In this document: piece by piece, positions 1 through 8,560 of the stretch | How positions within the stretch are numbered: position 1 is the first letter of the stretch | Layout of the letters: each line of letters starts with the position of its first letter | Notes under the pieces: generated by a model | What the model was told of the DNA's origin: nothing | Database searches by the model: none | Seen by the model: the letters and a program-made list of their open reading frames with translations, nothing else | Source of the DNA: Natrinema zhouii | GTDB taxonomy: Archaea > Halobacteriota > Halobacteria > Halobacteriales > Natrialbaceae | Assembly (NCBI RefSeq): GCF_013456555.2 | Contig: NZ_CP084885.1 | Coordinates: 1 to 64,000 of the forward strand | Length of the DNA stretch: 64,000 nt | Direction of reading: 5' to 3' | Translations under genes and position numbers: made by a program

Positions 1-1232
1 TCGGCCATCTTCCTGTATGCGTTGTTGTCAAGATCCGTCGGCAGCTCGTCGAGCCGGACGCGGAAAATGGCCTCTCGAGCGTCGCGATCTGGAAGGCCGA
101 GTTCGTACTGCTGGTCAAAGCGACCTCGACGAGTAGCTGCGTCATCAAGGAGTTCAGCGCGGTTTGTAGCTGCGAGGACGAGGTAATTCGGATCGTCGGC
201 GTCGAGATGTGCGAGGAACTCGTTGACGACCTGGGTGTGCTCGCGATTGACGTCGCTTTCACGGGAGGCAAGCAGCGCGTCGATCTCGTCGATGAAGATC
301 ACACACCGATCGAACTGTTGGGCCTCCGTGAACAGTCGGTTGACCTGCGCAGTGGATTCATTGATCCAGCGCGATTTGATATCGCCCGCCGAGAGCTCGA
401 GATACGGGTGGCCGAGTTCGCCAGCAATGGCTCGAGCGAACAGCGTCTTGCCCGTCCCGGGTGGGCCGTAGAAGAGGATCCCGTTCGGTGGGGAGATGTT
501 GAAGCGTTCGTAGGCGTCATCGAGTCGAGTCAGTGGTCGGATTACCGAGCGCTCGACCTCTGTTTTGAGTGGCTCCATCCCACCAACGTCCGCAAATCTT
601 GTGTCGGGCGCAGACTGCCAGCCGTATTGGAGTTGGGAGGGCATGGGTTGCTCTTGAGTCGCTCCATTGCTGGAGTGAGGCGTCTTCTTGTGTTTGGTCT
701 CGGCTTTCTCTCTCTGGGCAGTCGCGTCCACTGCGTCTATCTGTTCCCCATCTCCTGTCGAGGTTTTCTCATCAAGAATATTTGAAACAGATCCGATACT
801 TGCAGATAACATCAGTGGGACACACGCAAGCCAACTGGCTCCCATGTACCAAGAGCTTTCAAACATGGCAGATACTCGAAGAGGTGCAAAGATGCTTGCG
901 AGAGTGGGCCAGCTATTTTCCCAGGCGGGGAGAAACCACACTGCTGTCAATATCGCTGTACCAACGAAGCTTCCAAACAGCCATATCCAATCTGCATGTA
1001 CCTCTTCGTCATGAAGTGGGTAGATACCAGCAGTCAAGAACCCCGCAGTCAAGGAGGGAACCATCCAAATAGCAGGTATTGCGAGTAGCGCTACAAGCGG
1101 GTCAGAAAAATACGCAACAACCCAAATAATTCCCAGTGGAGCAACTACATAATTCGCAGTGAATAGACTCAAAGTGGAAGTAATAACAACAGACATTTTC
1201 AGGACACTCCTGAGTTGAGGTGCTCTATCCAT
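1..1232 (-). CDS. Membrane-anchored AAA+ ATPase (3' end beyond window)
   Basis: A continuous minus-strand frame of 410 codons begins at an ATG at 1230-1232 and is still open at base 1. The first ~145 residues form four or five hydrophobic helices. A charged linker follows (to ~210), then a Cdc48/FtsH-type AAA+ domain: Walker A GPPGTGKT at 256-263, Walker B VIFIDEIDAL at 311-320, and a second region of homology ending in RRGRFD near 368-373. The start overlaps the stop of the upstream VirB6-like gene by 8 bp, implying one transcript. The membrane anchor and neighbours suggest it powers assembly or substrate handling in a transfer machine. It is not a VirB4/HerA-type ATPase. The C-terminus is not visible. 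Confidence 0.85.
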   Translation of the reverse strand, partial: MDRAPQLRSVLKMSVVITSTLSLFTANYVVAPLGIIWVVAYFSDPLVALLAIPAIWMVPSLTAGFLTAGIYPLHDEEVHADWIWLFGSFVGTAILTAVWFLPAWENSWPTLASIFAPLRVSAMFESSWYMGASWLACVPLMLSASIGSVSNILDEKTSTGDGEQIDAVDATAQREKAETKHKKTPHSSNGATQEQPMPSQLQYGWQSAPDTRFADVGGMEPLKTEVERSVIRPLTRLDDAYERFNISPPNGILFYGPPGTGKTLFARAIAGELGHPYLELSAGDIKSRWINESTAQVNRLFTEAQQFDRCVIFIDEIDALLASRESDVNREHTQVVNEFLAHLDADDPNYLVLAATNRAELLDDAATRRGRFDQQYELGLPDRDAREAIFRVRLDELPTDLDNNAYRKMA

Positions 1233-2847
1233 CTTCCTTATTATTATTGGTTGGTAGGCTCGCCCTCCAGTCGTCCAGTGTCTGTTGACTCGATTCCGGG
1301 TCTGGCGATGTGTCGGCGGCGTTGGTGCTGGCTTCGACTGCCCCGCCACTCGTCGATTGTTGAGTCGACGTGTCGATAACAGGGTTCTCCCGATATCGTT
1401 CCAACCCGGCCGCCGCCCACTCGGTCGGGGATTCGTGAAGATTTCGAGGTCCGTAGGAGACTCCAGCTTTCACGTCCGAAACTGCGCGCTTTCCACCTTT
1501 TTTTGCACCAGACCCTAATTCTTTGCCTACACTGGCAGCGCTGTCCGGGACTTTCGACGAAGCTGTACTCCCAATTGCTGCTTTCGTTTGGCCTACGCGT
1601 GATCCCATTCTGCCGGCAGCACTGCTCGCCCTTCCACCTGTCTTTCTGTCGCCCCATCTGGCACTTCTCGCTCCTCCGTACCTCGCCTGCTCCATCAGTG
1701 CAGTACGTCGCGATTTCCCACCTGACTGGGCCGTTGAAGAGTTCTGAGCTTGCGACTTCGAGCTGCTCTTTGCACTCCGACCGAGGCCTCTCGGAGACAT
1801 TCCAGCCATCATGGCCGCTTTCAGCCCGACGGCCGCGGGGGCGACCAGCCCGATCAGCCAGAAGAGCATTGCTTCGATAAGTTCGCCAAACTCTGCCTCA
1901 GTTGCTTGCTCGCCCTGGACAGCGACATCCGAATACGCCCCGACGGCTGCCGCACCTGTCTGCAACAGCCCGGCCATCACGATTCCTGCGAGCAGCATGT
2001 ACGCTGTCGCCCGCAAGAGCGTTTTCGCGATCGCCGAGCTGTGGCGAAGTGGACCGAAATCCAGGTACAACATGGCCCCCAGAATCGGGAGCAAAATGAA
2101 CGTCGCGTGGAACAAGAACTCGCGAAACACAAAGACCCCGAGCGCGAGCAAGATACCCGCGACGGAGACCAAGCTGATGATGATCCCACCGATGATGGCA
2201 CCAGCGCCCAGCGCGGCTGTCCCGCCGAATCCAGCCTCGAGAATCTTTGGGCCGAACGCAGCGCCATAATCATCGGCATAGACATGCAGAATAATCGCAT
2301 TCGTCAAAAGGAGACTAAAGTGCATGATCTGGCGGGCAACGGCCACGAAGATGATCACCTTCAACGTTTTCCAGACCAGCATGAAATTCGTCACCTCACG
2401 TCGGTCGGCAAACGGCTTGGAGGCAATCCCAGCCATGAAGACGATCACCAGCAGTTGAGGGAAGATATCCAGATTGTGCTGGAAGGCACCCTGCATCGTC
2501 GGATCATTATAGGGGCTGTCAAAGATGATGAACGAACGAATGCCGTTCGCAATGAGGCTACTGATGAACCCAATGATTCCAGACAGTATGTAGGTGAAAA
2601 AATCGGAGACCCAGCCGGAGATAAACGCGACGGTGAGGGGGACGCCGTCAACTGGAAGGAAAGCACTGCTCTTCTGGGCTAACACCAGTATCGTGGGGTC
2701 AACGCTTTCTGTGATGCTTGTGATCGAAACGGGCAATCTGAATCCGGTCATGAGTTGGATGGGATCTCTGTTATGGGCGTGGCTGCCGTAGAGGGGCTGT
2801 TCAGTCTCACTGTGCTGGATCGAGTTCGAACAGTCATTTGTTTGCAC
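1225..2847 (-). CDS. VirB6/TrbL-like polytopic membrane protein
   Basis: 540 codons from a GTG start; an in-frame ATG at codon 33 is a possible alternative. The start overlaps the 3' end of the upstream surface-protein gene by 14 bp. Residues ~65-350 contain about seven hydrophobic helices, many Gly/Ala-rich. From ~350 to the end the chain is a Ser/Gly/Arg/Lys-rich, low-complexity, presumably cytoplasmic tail. A multi-helix core with a long disordered basic tail resembles VirB6/TrbL channel components of conjugation systems. That assignment rests on architecture and neighbours, not a diagnostic motif. It is translationally coupled to the downstream AAA+ ATPase. Confidence 0.65.
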   Translation of the reverse strand: MQTNDCSNSIQHSETEQPLYGSHAHNRDPIQLMTGFRLPVSITSITESVDPTILVLAQKSSAFLPVDGVPLTVAFISGWVSDFFTYILSGIIGFISSLIANGIRSFIIFDSPYNDPTMQGAFQHNLDIFPQLLVIVFMAGIASKPFADRREVTNFMLVWKTLKVIIFVAVARQIMHFSLLLTNAIILHVYADDYGAAFGPKILEAGFGGTAALGAGAIIGGIIISLVSVAGILLALGVFVFREFLFHATFILLPILGAMLYLDFGPLRHSSAIAKTLLRATAYMLLAGIVMAGLLQTGAAAVGAYSDVAVQGEQATEAEFGELIEAMLFWLIGLVAPAAVGLKAAMMAGMSPRGLGRSAKSSSKSQAQNSSTAQSGGKSRRTALMEQARYGGARSARWGDRKTGGRASSAAGRMGSRVGQTKAAIGSTASSKVPDSAASVGKELGSGAKKGGKRAVSDVKAGVSYGPRNLHESPTEWAAAGLERYRENPVIDTSTQQSTSGGAVEASTNAADTSPDPESSQQTLDDWRASLPTNNNKEDG

Positions 2848-4708
2848 CTCTCAGATACGCGAACGGAATGTACAAGATCACAAATGCGATGATCGAGACG
2901 AACGCCCCAGTGAAGCTCATCAGTAGCTGGTAGATGTTGAACGCCTCTGGCTGGAACGTGACCTGGGCCTCAGCTGGACTGTAGTACACCTCTTCCGCTG
3001 GATCAGTCTCGCCCGTGAACGAAGCCGTCACGTAGAGGTCACGCCGTTCGACGACTGCGGTTCCATCCGAGTCGGTCGTCACCTGTCCCTGGGCAGCCCC
3101 GTGGAGCCAGAGTGTCTCGTTGCCAAGCGCTTCGCCGGTCTCCCCCTCGAACAGGTGGAGCTCTGCGTGCGTGTCGTTGAGGATCGCCGTCTCGAGTTGG
3201 GCGTCGCGCTCTTGGACAGTCTGTGTCGACACCGGGATTGGATCGCCATGGATATCGCGAACCTCGGTGATCGGCTGTTCTGCGTTTGTAATGGTGAGCG
3301 TCATCTGTCCATGCGGTTCGACCGAGGAGAGATTGACGTCCTCATCGAGCGATGCAGGTTCGGATGCGAAGCTGAAGCTGTTCGAACTAGCTAGTTCTGG
3401 TGGGTTCGCGATGCTGGTATTCTGTTCTCCATCAAGTGTGGGCCGATCTCGCTGTGCGGCGAGTTGCTTCTCGAGGACGTTCGGGAACGGAACGGTCTCC
3501 TGTTGGGTCGCTGGCGCTGGAAGTTGTTGCTCGAGCGTCTCATTCCCTGTCGACACTCCCGACGATGCGTCGTTGAGCACTGGTACCGTCGTATTGGACT
3601 CATTTTGATCCGGCGAGATTGGTAGCTCATCACCTGGCCGATGACCCCGCGTGGCGGTCTCGTACTGGCGCTGTGAGTAGACGCCCCAGATATTCTCGAT
3701 CTTGCCAGCGCTTTCTTCGAACGTCGCAGTACTCCAGAGCCGACGGTCATGGAGCGTCTCCGGGCCATCGAACTCGAGGATGAGCCGGTCGATGCCGTCG
3801 TCTGATTCGATTATCGTCTGCTCGATCGACAGCTCTTGGTTCGTCGTGACGACAACGGGAGCCTCGTCTTGGACCGTGTGGGAGAGTTCGAGCGTCTCAT
3901 TGTCGGTTGTATTCGACAGCACCCAGTCAGTCCCCTCACGGACGTAGGTGGTCTCCTGGACTGCAAGCCTCGAGGTGATCGTCGCTTCCACCTCCATCGT
4001 TGTCGCCCCGCTCGCGTTCGCGTCCGCGTAGTCGAGCTGGTGAGGCCTCTCTGGATCGCCACTCCAGGATTGGTTCCCAATCTCGAGTGTCCGATCGGTT
4101 TCTTGATCGAGGAGTGTGACGTTGAGGCAGGTCCGGGTCTGGTCGGTCGTGACGCAGGTCCCCTTCGGGATGCGAGTCGCATAATCGGCGTGGGTGTAGA
4201 CCGTCCCGTCACGCGGTACCAACAATAACTCACTCTCATTCCCGTACTGATCTCCTGCGTCCGACTCCAGACGGGTTTGTGTCCCCTCTGCTGTCCCAAG
4301 GATCGTTACGTGAGCATCCGTTACGAGCGTGCCGTTCGAGCGTTCCGAGTCTGGGAACCAGAGACTTGTCGACTCGTTGCGCTCGATCGACTCGAGTTGC
4401 TCGAGGCGGTACTCTTGCAGTGTCTGCTGATCCGGGCCGACCTGATACGGGGGTTGGGTCGTCGAATAGTGGAAATCGCGTATTTGACTCAGCTCCGCTA
4501 CCGAGATATTCTCTTCTTCATCGACTTCCTCGAGGTCTGGGAGCACGAACGGTGGGACTGAGCCAGTCTCGGGATCCGGTTTATCGGAGATGAAGATGTC
4601 TGTTTCGTTGGCCGTTGTCTCCGCGGTGGACATCGTCGCTGCACCGCTAATTGAAAGTGTCAGGGTGACAACTAGGAGCAGTACAAGCGATAATCGTTGG
4701 CCATCCAT
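2834..4708 (-). CDS. Large secreted surface protein with C-terminal membrane anchor
   Basis: The frame is open upstream to 4897, but the 63 extra residues are Arg/Pro-rich and unlike the rest. I start at the ATG at 4706-4708, which is followed directly by a signal sequence (MDGQRLSLVLLLVVTLTL), giving 624 residues. The mature part is acidic and Asn/Thr-rich with many N-glycosylation sequons. A beta-sandwich-like stretch near the end contains a carboxypeptidase-regulatory-like segment (GEALGNETLWLHGAAQGQVT). A single transmembrane helix and a short basic tail (YLRGANK) end the protein. It lies between the pilin candidate and the VirB6-like gene, consistent with an extracellular face of the transfer complex. 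Confidence 0.7.
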   Translation of the reverse strand: MDGQRLSLVLLLVVTLTLSISGAATMSTAETTANETDIFISDKPDPETGSVPPFVLPDLEEVDEEENISVAELSQIRDFHYSTTQPPYQVGPDQQTLQEYRLEQLESIERNESTSLWFPDSERSNGTLVTDAHVTILGTAEGTQTRLESDAGDQYGNESELLLVPRDGTVYTHADYATRIPKGTCVTTDQTRTCLNVTLLDQETDRTLEIGNQSWSGDPERPHQLDYADANASGATTMEVEATITSRLAVQETTYVREGTDWVLSNTTDNETLELSHTVQDEAPVVVTTNQELSIEQTIIESDDGIDRLILEFDGPETLHDRRLWSTATFEESAGKIENIWGVYSQRQYETATRGHRPGDELPISPDQNESNTTVPVLNDASSGVSTGNETLEQQLPAPATQQETVPFPNVLEKQLAAQRDRPTLDGEQNTSIANPPELASSNSFSFASEPASLDEDVNLSSVEPHGQMTLTITNAEQPITEVRDIHGDPIPVSTQTVQERDAQLETAILNDTHAELHLFEGETGEALGNETLWLHGAAQGQVTTDSDGTAVVERRDLYVTASFTGETDPAEEVYYSPAEAQVTFQPEAFNIYQLLMSFTGAFVSIIAFVILYIPFAYLRGANK

Positions 4709-4773
4709 TCGTGGGTGTGGGGGTGGAAGGGGATCGATTGAGGGGTAAGTCGTGATTCTGTTGAATGTGTTAC

Positions 4774-5112
4774 TTAGAAGGCGATCCAGGGGATGACCAT
4801 TCCCGGGGCGAGGTTTTCGAAGAGCGACACGAACACGTTGTAGCTGACCGAGAGGATGATCATGCCTGCACCGCCCCACATACCTCGCCAGCCCCACTGG
4901 GCACGGTCGGCATGTTTACGGGAGACGAACCAGGCAGCGGCACCAACGAGAAAGACGATGATGCCGATCTGGCCGAGTGTCGTTGCGACGAATAACTCAA
5001 TCTCCGACAGCGAGTTGTTGATCTCGCTCTGCTGGGCAGCAGCAACTCCGGTTGTTGCGATGAATGCAAACAGGCCGGTCAGGACTTTGGCTCCTTTCGT
5101 TCTGTATGCCAT
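4774..5112 (-). CDS. VirB2-like small two-helix membrane protein (pilin candidate)
   Basis: 112 residues from ATG at 5110-5112. An N-terminal hydrophobic segment ending in GVAAAQQ looks like a cleavable signal peptide (Ala-x-Ala). Two hydrophobic helices follow, separated by a short basic loop (SRKHADRAQWGW), and the protein ends PGMVIPWIAF. Size, signal and helix-basic loop-helix layout match conjugative pilins of the VirB2/TrbC type, known in archaea from Ced/Ted DNA-import systems. A strong TATA-like box lies 23-35 bp upstream, so it probably has its own promoter, as expected for an abundant structural subunit. The pilin role is inferred. Confidence 0.6.
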   Translation of the reverse strand: MAYRTKGAKVLTGLFAFIATTGVAAAQQSEINNSLSEIELFVATTLGQIGIIVFLVGAAAWFVSRKHADRAQWGWRGMWGGAGMIILSVSYNVFVSLFENLAPGMVIPWIAF

Positions 5113-5134
5113 GCTCAGGTCTCTTAGCTACTAG

Positions 5135-5147
5135 TATTTATATTTAA
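5135..5147 (-). promoter_or_regulatory. TATA-like promoter of the pilin candidate
   Basis: On the minus strand the sequence reads TTAAATATAAATA, centred about 29 nt before the ATG at 5112. This is the spacing of a haloarchaeal core promoter giving a leaderless or near-leaderless mRNA. It is the most AT-rich point between the HNH and pilin genes. Confidence 0.6.
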
Positions 5148-5180
5148 TCCTAGATGTGGGGGTGGGTACAAGTCGGAAGG

Positions 5181-5846
5181 TCACTGAATGTAGTCACAGG
5201 CAATAGCCCATGCACCGAGGATGACTGGCGGCCACACGATCGCCCCAATGAGTCCGAATTCGGGGCTCAATCCAAAGTCGGTCCAGGCAACCGCCGTCAT
5301 CACAGCGGCCACGATTCCCAGTACACTCGTGACGAGAAGTGGTTTCGAGACGACCACCAGACTACCCAGCAGTGTCGCTCCCACCAGGAGGGCAGCCTCA
5401 ATCTCCATTGCCATCGGAGCAGATCCTGCGGAGAGAGCAATTCCCCGACCCACGAGGACGGCCCACAGAGCGATTGCCAGCGCTGCAAAAATCCCGCGTG
5501 CAGTCGCTCGCAGTGGCCCAACTGTATACACGTGCGGGCCATCACCGACCCAGTCACCGGTAAAGATATCGTGGTCGTGATGCCCCTGGTGGCATGGTTC
5601 ACACAGTGTTTCCAGATTCGACAGCCGGTTTGAACCACCCTCCGCCAGCGGAGCGATATGGTGGGCGTGGAGCCGAACCCCCTCGTCACCAGCATGCGGA
5701 CCGCTTTGTCGACCGCACGCTTGACATGTCCAGTCGTCGTGTCGGTAAACCGTCTTTCGACGGGCTTCCCAGTCTGGCGGACGATCCCCCGAATACGTGT
5801 CGGGATCGTCGTAGCGTGAGTTGATCTGTCTCTCGAGTGTGCTCAT
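5181..5846 (-). CDS. HNH endonuclease with C-terminal membrane helices
   Basis: 221 residues from ATG at 5844-5846. Residues ~25-95 form an HNH nuclease/zinc domain: a CQAC pair near 40, LHAHHIAPLAEGGSNRLSNL (catalytic His pair and Asn), then LCEPCHQGHHDHD. From ~110 to the end there are about four hydrophobic helices with no further soluble domain. A nuclease tethered to the membrane beside transfer-type genes could nick or process DNA at the machine, or degrade incoming DNA. The strand and order match the rest of the block. An AT-rich tract (5894-5908) upstream may be its promoter. Confidence 0.8.
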   Translation of the reverse strand: MSTLERQINSRYDDPDTYSGDRPPDWEARRKTVYRHDDWTCQACGRQSGPHAGDEGVRLHAHHIAPLAEGGSNRLSNLETLCEPCHQGHHDHDIFTGDWVGDGPHVYTVGPLRATARGIFAALAIALWAVLVGRGIALSAGSAPMAMEIEAALLVGATLLGSLVVVSKPLLVTSVLGIVAAVMTAVAWTDFGLSPEFGLIGAIVWPPVILGAWAIACDYIQ

Positions 5847-6159
5847 TCGATATCGATCCTCGCTTTCAACTTGAGTGATGATTTCCTAACTGGACATATA
5901 TAGATATTTGGGTGAAGTGAGTGACCGATACAGGAGGACCGTGATCTCAACGGGGAGCCTCCAAACGGACCCTTCCGTGGACAGATGACGGCCACCGAAT
6001 TACGTCCGGATCGGTCCCTGGATTAGACCGACGACGGACCGATCGAGCGGTATACGAGCTAGTAGCGGTACGTTGATTACAACCGCGTGCTGTGTGTATT
6101 GTTTTACTCGTGTTTGATGGATGAGGGCTCACGCCCGGTTGGATGGGTCGGGGACACGG
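5847..6159. other. 313-bp gap between HNH and coiled-coil genes
   Basis: I find no convincing gene. A 61-codon GTG frame on the minus strand (5947-6132) is Arg/Thr-rich, low in acidic residues and unlike a haloarchaeal protein. An AT-rich tract at 5894-5908 may be the HNH promoter. Confidence 0.5.
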
Positions 6160-7083
6160 TCACCCGTGGACGTCAGATGTCCCGTCAGCATCGTCTTTCT
6201 GTGCTGTCTCCCCAGGGATCTCGACTTCGTCCATGATCTTCACACGACGTTCTTTGCTGGTCACGCCACTGCGACCGCTCTTGGTCTTGGTAATCACGAT
6301 CCGATCTTTCGTGAGGTCCTTCATTGCGCCGATCGTACGAGTGACGAGCTTCTTTGCGTAGGAGTCGTCGACTGCACCACGGCCGAGCTCTCGGCGGATC
6401 CAGTGTTTCATCTCGCCGGCGTCGATGTACTCACGGACACCCTTGCAGCCCTTCTTCCAGGGGTTGTCGACCTCGCTGTCTCGAGCCTGCCAGAGGAGCG
6501 CTGCAAGATAGTCGCCCTTGGTCTTGGCTGTCCGATCGAGCATGTCGTCGTCCATCTGGGCGAGCTGCTGAATCGGAAGGAGATCGCCGTGGGCGAGCGT
6601 CGTCGCACCGCCACGACCGACGGGATCCTCGCTCTCGGGCATGCGGAGGTAGGTCTTGCCGTCCTCCTTGGAGATCTTCTCGAGGCGGCCGTCGACGACG
6701 TCGACGCTGTACTCACCTTCGCCCTTGTCGCCTTTCGGAATATTCTCCTCGAGGAGGTGCGCGCCTTTCTCGAGTTCGCGCCCCTGTAGCTCTTTGAGCC
6801 GGTCGGTGTTTGTGCTGGACTTGTTCAGTGCCCCGATTGCGATGCCTTGGACACGTTCTTGCTCGGTCTCGAGTTCGTTGATCCACTCGTCTTTCTTTTC
6901 GTCCGCTTTTCGGAGTTCTTTAACTTGATCCTCGAGTTCGTCGATCCGCTCGTCTCTCTTCTTGTTCGCTTTTCGGAGTTCCTTGTTCTCGGTCTCGACT
7001 GTGGAGACGCGAGCGCGGAGTCGGTGTAGTTCTTGACCCAGCTCGTGGTTGGTCGGTGCATCCGTCGGTGTTTTCGTTGACAT
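6160..7083 (-). CDS. Coiled-coil protein of unknown function
   Basis: 307 residues from ATG at 7081-7083. Residues ~10-80 form a long charged coiled coil with two near-repeats (ELRKANKKRDERIDELEDQV, then ELRKADEKKDEWINELE). The middle and C-terminal part (~130-290) is mixed alpha/beta and looks globular, with a basic segment near 225-280 (KKLVTRTIGAMKDLTKDR) that could bind DNA. I do not recognise the family. It is first in the minus-strand transfer block and is divergent from the regulator at 7572, so it may be controlled from the palindrome-rich gap between them. Confidence 0.7.
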   Translation of the reverse strand: MSTKTPTDAPTNHELGQELHRLRARVSTVETENKELRKANKKRDERIDELEDQVKELRKADEKKDEWINELETEQERVQGIAIGALNKSSTNTDRLKELQGRELEKGAHLLEENIPKGDKGEGEYSVDVVDGRLEKISKEDGKTYLRMPESEDPVGRGGATTLAHGDLLPIQQLAQMDDDMLDRTAKTKGDYLAALLWQARDSEVDNPWKKGCKGVREYIDAGEMKHWIRRELGRGAVDDSYAKKLVTRTIGAMKDLTKDRIVITKTKSGRSGVTSKERRVKIMDEVEIPGETAQKDDADGTSDVHG

Positions 7084-7370
7084 TGTGTTTGGATCGTATG
7101 CGGTCGGTTATCGGGCAGTACGTCTACTCGACACCAAACGCTCCTCCGACGAGATTGCGGGCTATTCCCATGGTACGGAACAGCGCAACCGCTAATCAAG
7201 CGGAAAGCTTATGTCACCGGACAACCCAAGAGAAAGTAGCTCATCCCTTTCTCTTGCGGTTATCTGCGATGAGCCGCTGGTGTGTTGTGCGTTGTGTTCT
7301 GTCTTTCCCCTAGTCGCTGGTCTGTGGGCTTATTAACCTCTTCGGTAAATTACGACGCTCTCTGCGGATT

Positions 7371-7388
7371 GTCTGACGCTCGTCAGAC
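7371..7388. promoter_or_regulatory. Inverted repeat GTCTGAC-N4-GTCAGAC (operator candidate)
   Basis: A perfect 7-bp inverted repeat with a 4-nt spacer lies in the divergent gap between the coiled-coil gene and the regulator at 7572. Symmetry and position fit a dimeric repressor site. No binding data are available. Confidence 0.45.
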
Positions 7389-7499
7389 GATCTTCCTCGT
7401 TGTAGTCGCGTCGATCGATACATTGTTGAGTGGAGTACATTATTGACCGTTTTCTTGTGGTTCACTAGTCTGTTAGTGGCTATCCTCTTAACCTTTATG

Positions 7500-7511
7500 C
7501 GGGATATCCCG
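7500..7511. promoter_or_regulatory. Perfect palindrome CGGGATATCCCG (operator candidate)
   Basis: A 12-bp perfect palindrome lies 60-70 bp before the GTG start of the wHTH regulator. Together with the repeat at 7371 it is one of only two clear dyads in the 488-bp gap (7084-7571), which holds no gene I can support. Confidence 0.45.
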
Positions 7512-7571
7512 TACTCAATAACGCTATATCACGCATGATTTTAACGAACCGGATAGTTAAACCGTCTGAAC

Positions 7572-7868
7572 GTGAATGCCAGCAGTGTGTTCAGCCGAGT
7601 ATCTTGGTTGCGCCCAGTGGATGTTGCAATCCTAGAGGTGGTTGGACCTCCTCTGCGGCTGGAGCTAAATCGCGGTGCAATAGCTAGAAACATTGACTAT
7701 TCCCCCGATTATGTCGGGAAACGTGCAAATTTGCTTGTATCCTGCGGATTATTGCACATTGACGAGGATGGTGGCCCGTTTTACTTAATCTCTGACACAG
7801 GGGAGAATGTACTGAATCGTGACATTTCTCCAGACGATCTCGAAGAACTGGGGCCTGAGGAAAGTTAA
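7572..7868 (+). CDS. PhiH1-repressor-like winged-helix regulator
   Basis: 98 residues from a GTG start; a second GTG (codon 17) is an alternative. The protein is a compact winged helix: PVDVAILEVVGPPLRLELNR, recognition-helix region RNIDYSPDYVGKRANLLV, then a wing (GLLHIDEDGGPFYLISDTGE). This matches the small PhiH1-repressor-like regulators common in haloarchaeal viruses and plasmids. It is divergent from the transfer block, and dyads lie just upstream, so autoregulation and control of the block are plausible. Confidence 0.7.
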   Translation: MNASSVFSRVSWLRPVDVAILEVVGPPLRLELNRGAIARNIDYSPDYVGKRANLLVSCGLLHIDEDGGPFYLISDTGENVLNRDISPDDLEELGPEES

Positions 7869-7949
7869 GTTGGAGAAGACAAACGCAACCCACTCGCTCA
7901 TCTCGGTTCGTCCAAGCCAGAAATCACGAACGAAAACCAGATCGGTCAC

Positions 7950-8315
7950 TCATCGACGATTGTCGCCTCTTCCGGCGGTGCGATCTCGAATCTCGTCGAT
8001 TGAGTCCGCGACATCCCTTGTCTGGACGTCTTGGTATGCCTCGTGTGTTGTCTCGATCGACTTATGACGGAGCGCCTCCTGTGCGTCTTCTGATCGACCG
8101 CTCGAGTAGAGATCACGACCGAGCGCTCGTCGGACGCCGTGCAGCATGAGATAGTCGTAGTCGCCACTCGGGTCGATTCCAGCCTCTTTCGTGAGCCGTT
8201 TCATCAATCGGCGGACTCCCACTTTCGTGATCGAGGGCAGTGGATCGTCGTTTTCTCGGTGGAGACGCTCGAGGACGGTCGTTTTCGACTCCTCATCCCT
8301 CGAGCGCTCGCGCAT
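7950..8315 (-). pseudogene. Tyrosine recombinase, C-terminal fragment
   Basis: 121 residues correspond to the catalytic C-terminal half of an XerC/D-like integrase: LMLHGVRRALG contains the H-x-x-R box, followed by LRHKSIETTHEAYQDV with the second His and the nucleophilic Tyr. The N-terminal core-binding domain and Arg box I are absent, and upstream sequence does not continue the frame. It cannot be an active integrase and is a relic of an integrated element. Confidence 0.75.
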
Positions 8316-8560
8316 AGGGGTTTATTGACATAGTAACATGGTCTATATGCAGGGGGCACGTAGACATCATATTCAACCCCTGCAGAGGAGGATTTAGCTA
8401 TGTCGGTTATCCCTTTCCCGACGTAGCATTTCAGTTGTTCTGTTGAATCGCCAGACAGTATCGGGGTAAATCCGGATATCTGGGGATCGCTCTTGGATAG
8501 AGGATTGTTGGTCAGTTCTCAGCCGTAGCTGGAAGTCGTAGCGGGCAAGGGTGACGTAAC

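Noticed and set aside
207..785. Plus-strand frame of 192 codons opposite the AAA+ ATPase
   Set aside because: It lies antisense to a protein with clear Walker motifs, and its sequence lacks any recognisable domain.
1750..2682. 310-codon plus-strand frame
   Set aside because: It lies antisense to the VirB6-like gene. High GC on the coding strand produces long shadow frames. It is rich in Asp/Arg/Gln with no motif.
6121..6789. 222-codon plus-strand frame
   Set aside because: Antisense to the coiled-coil protein gene, whose heptad pattern is clear.
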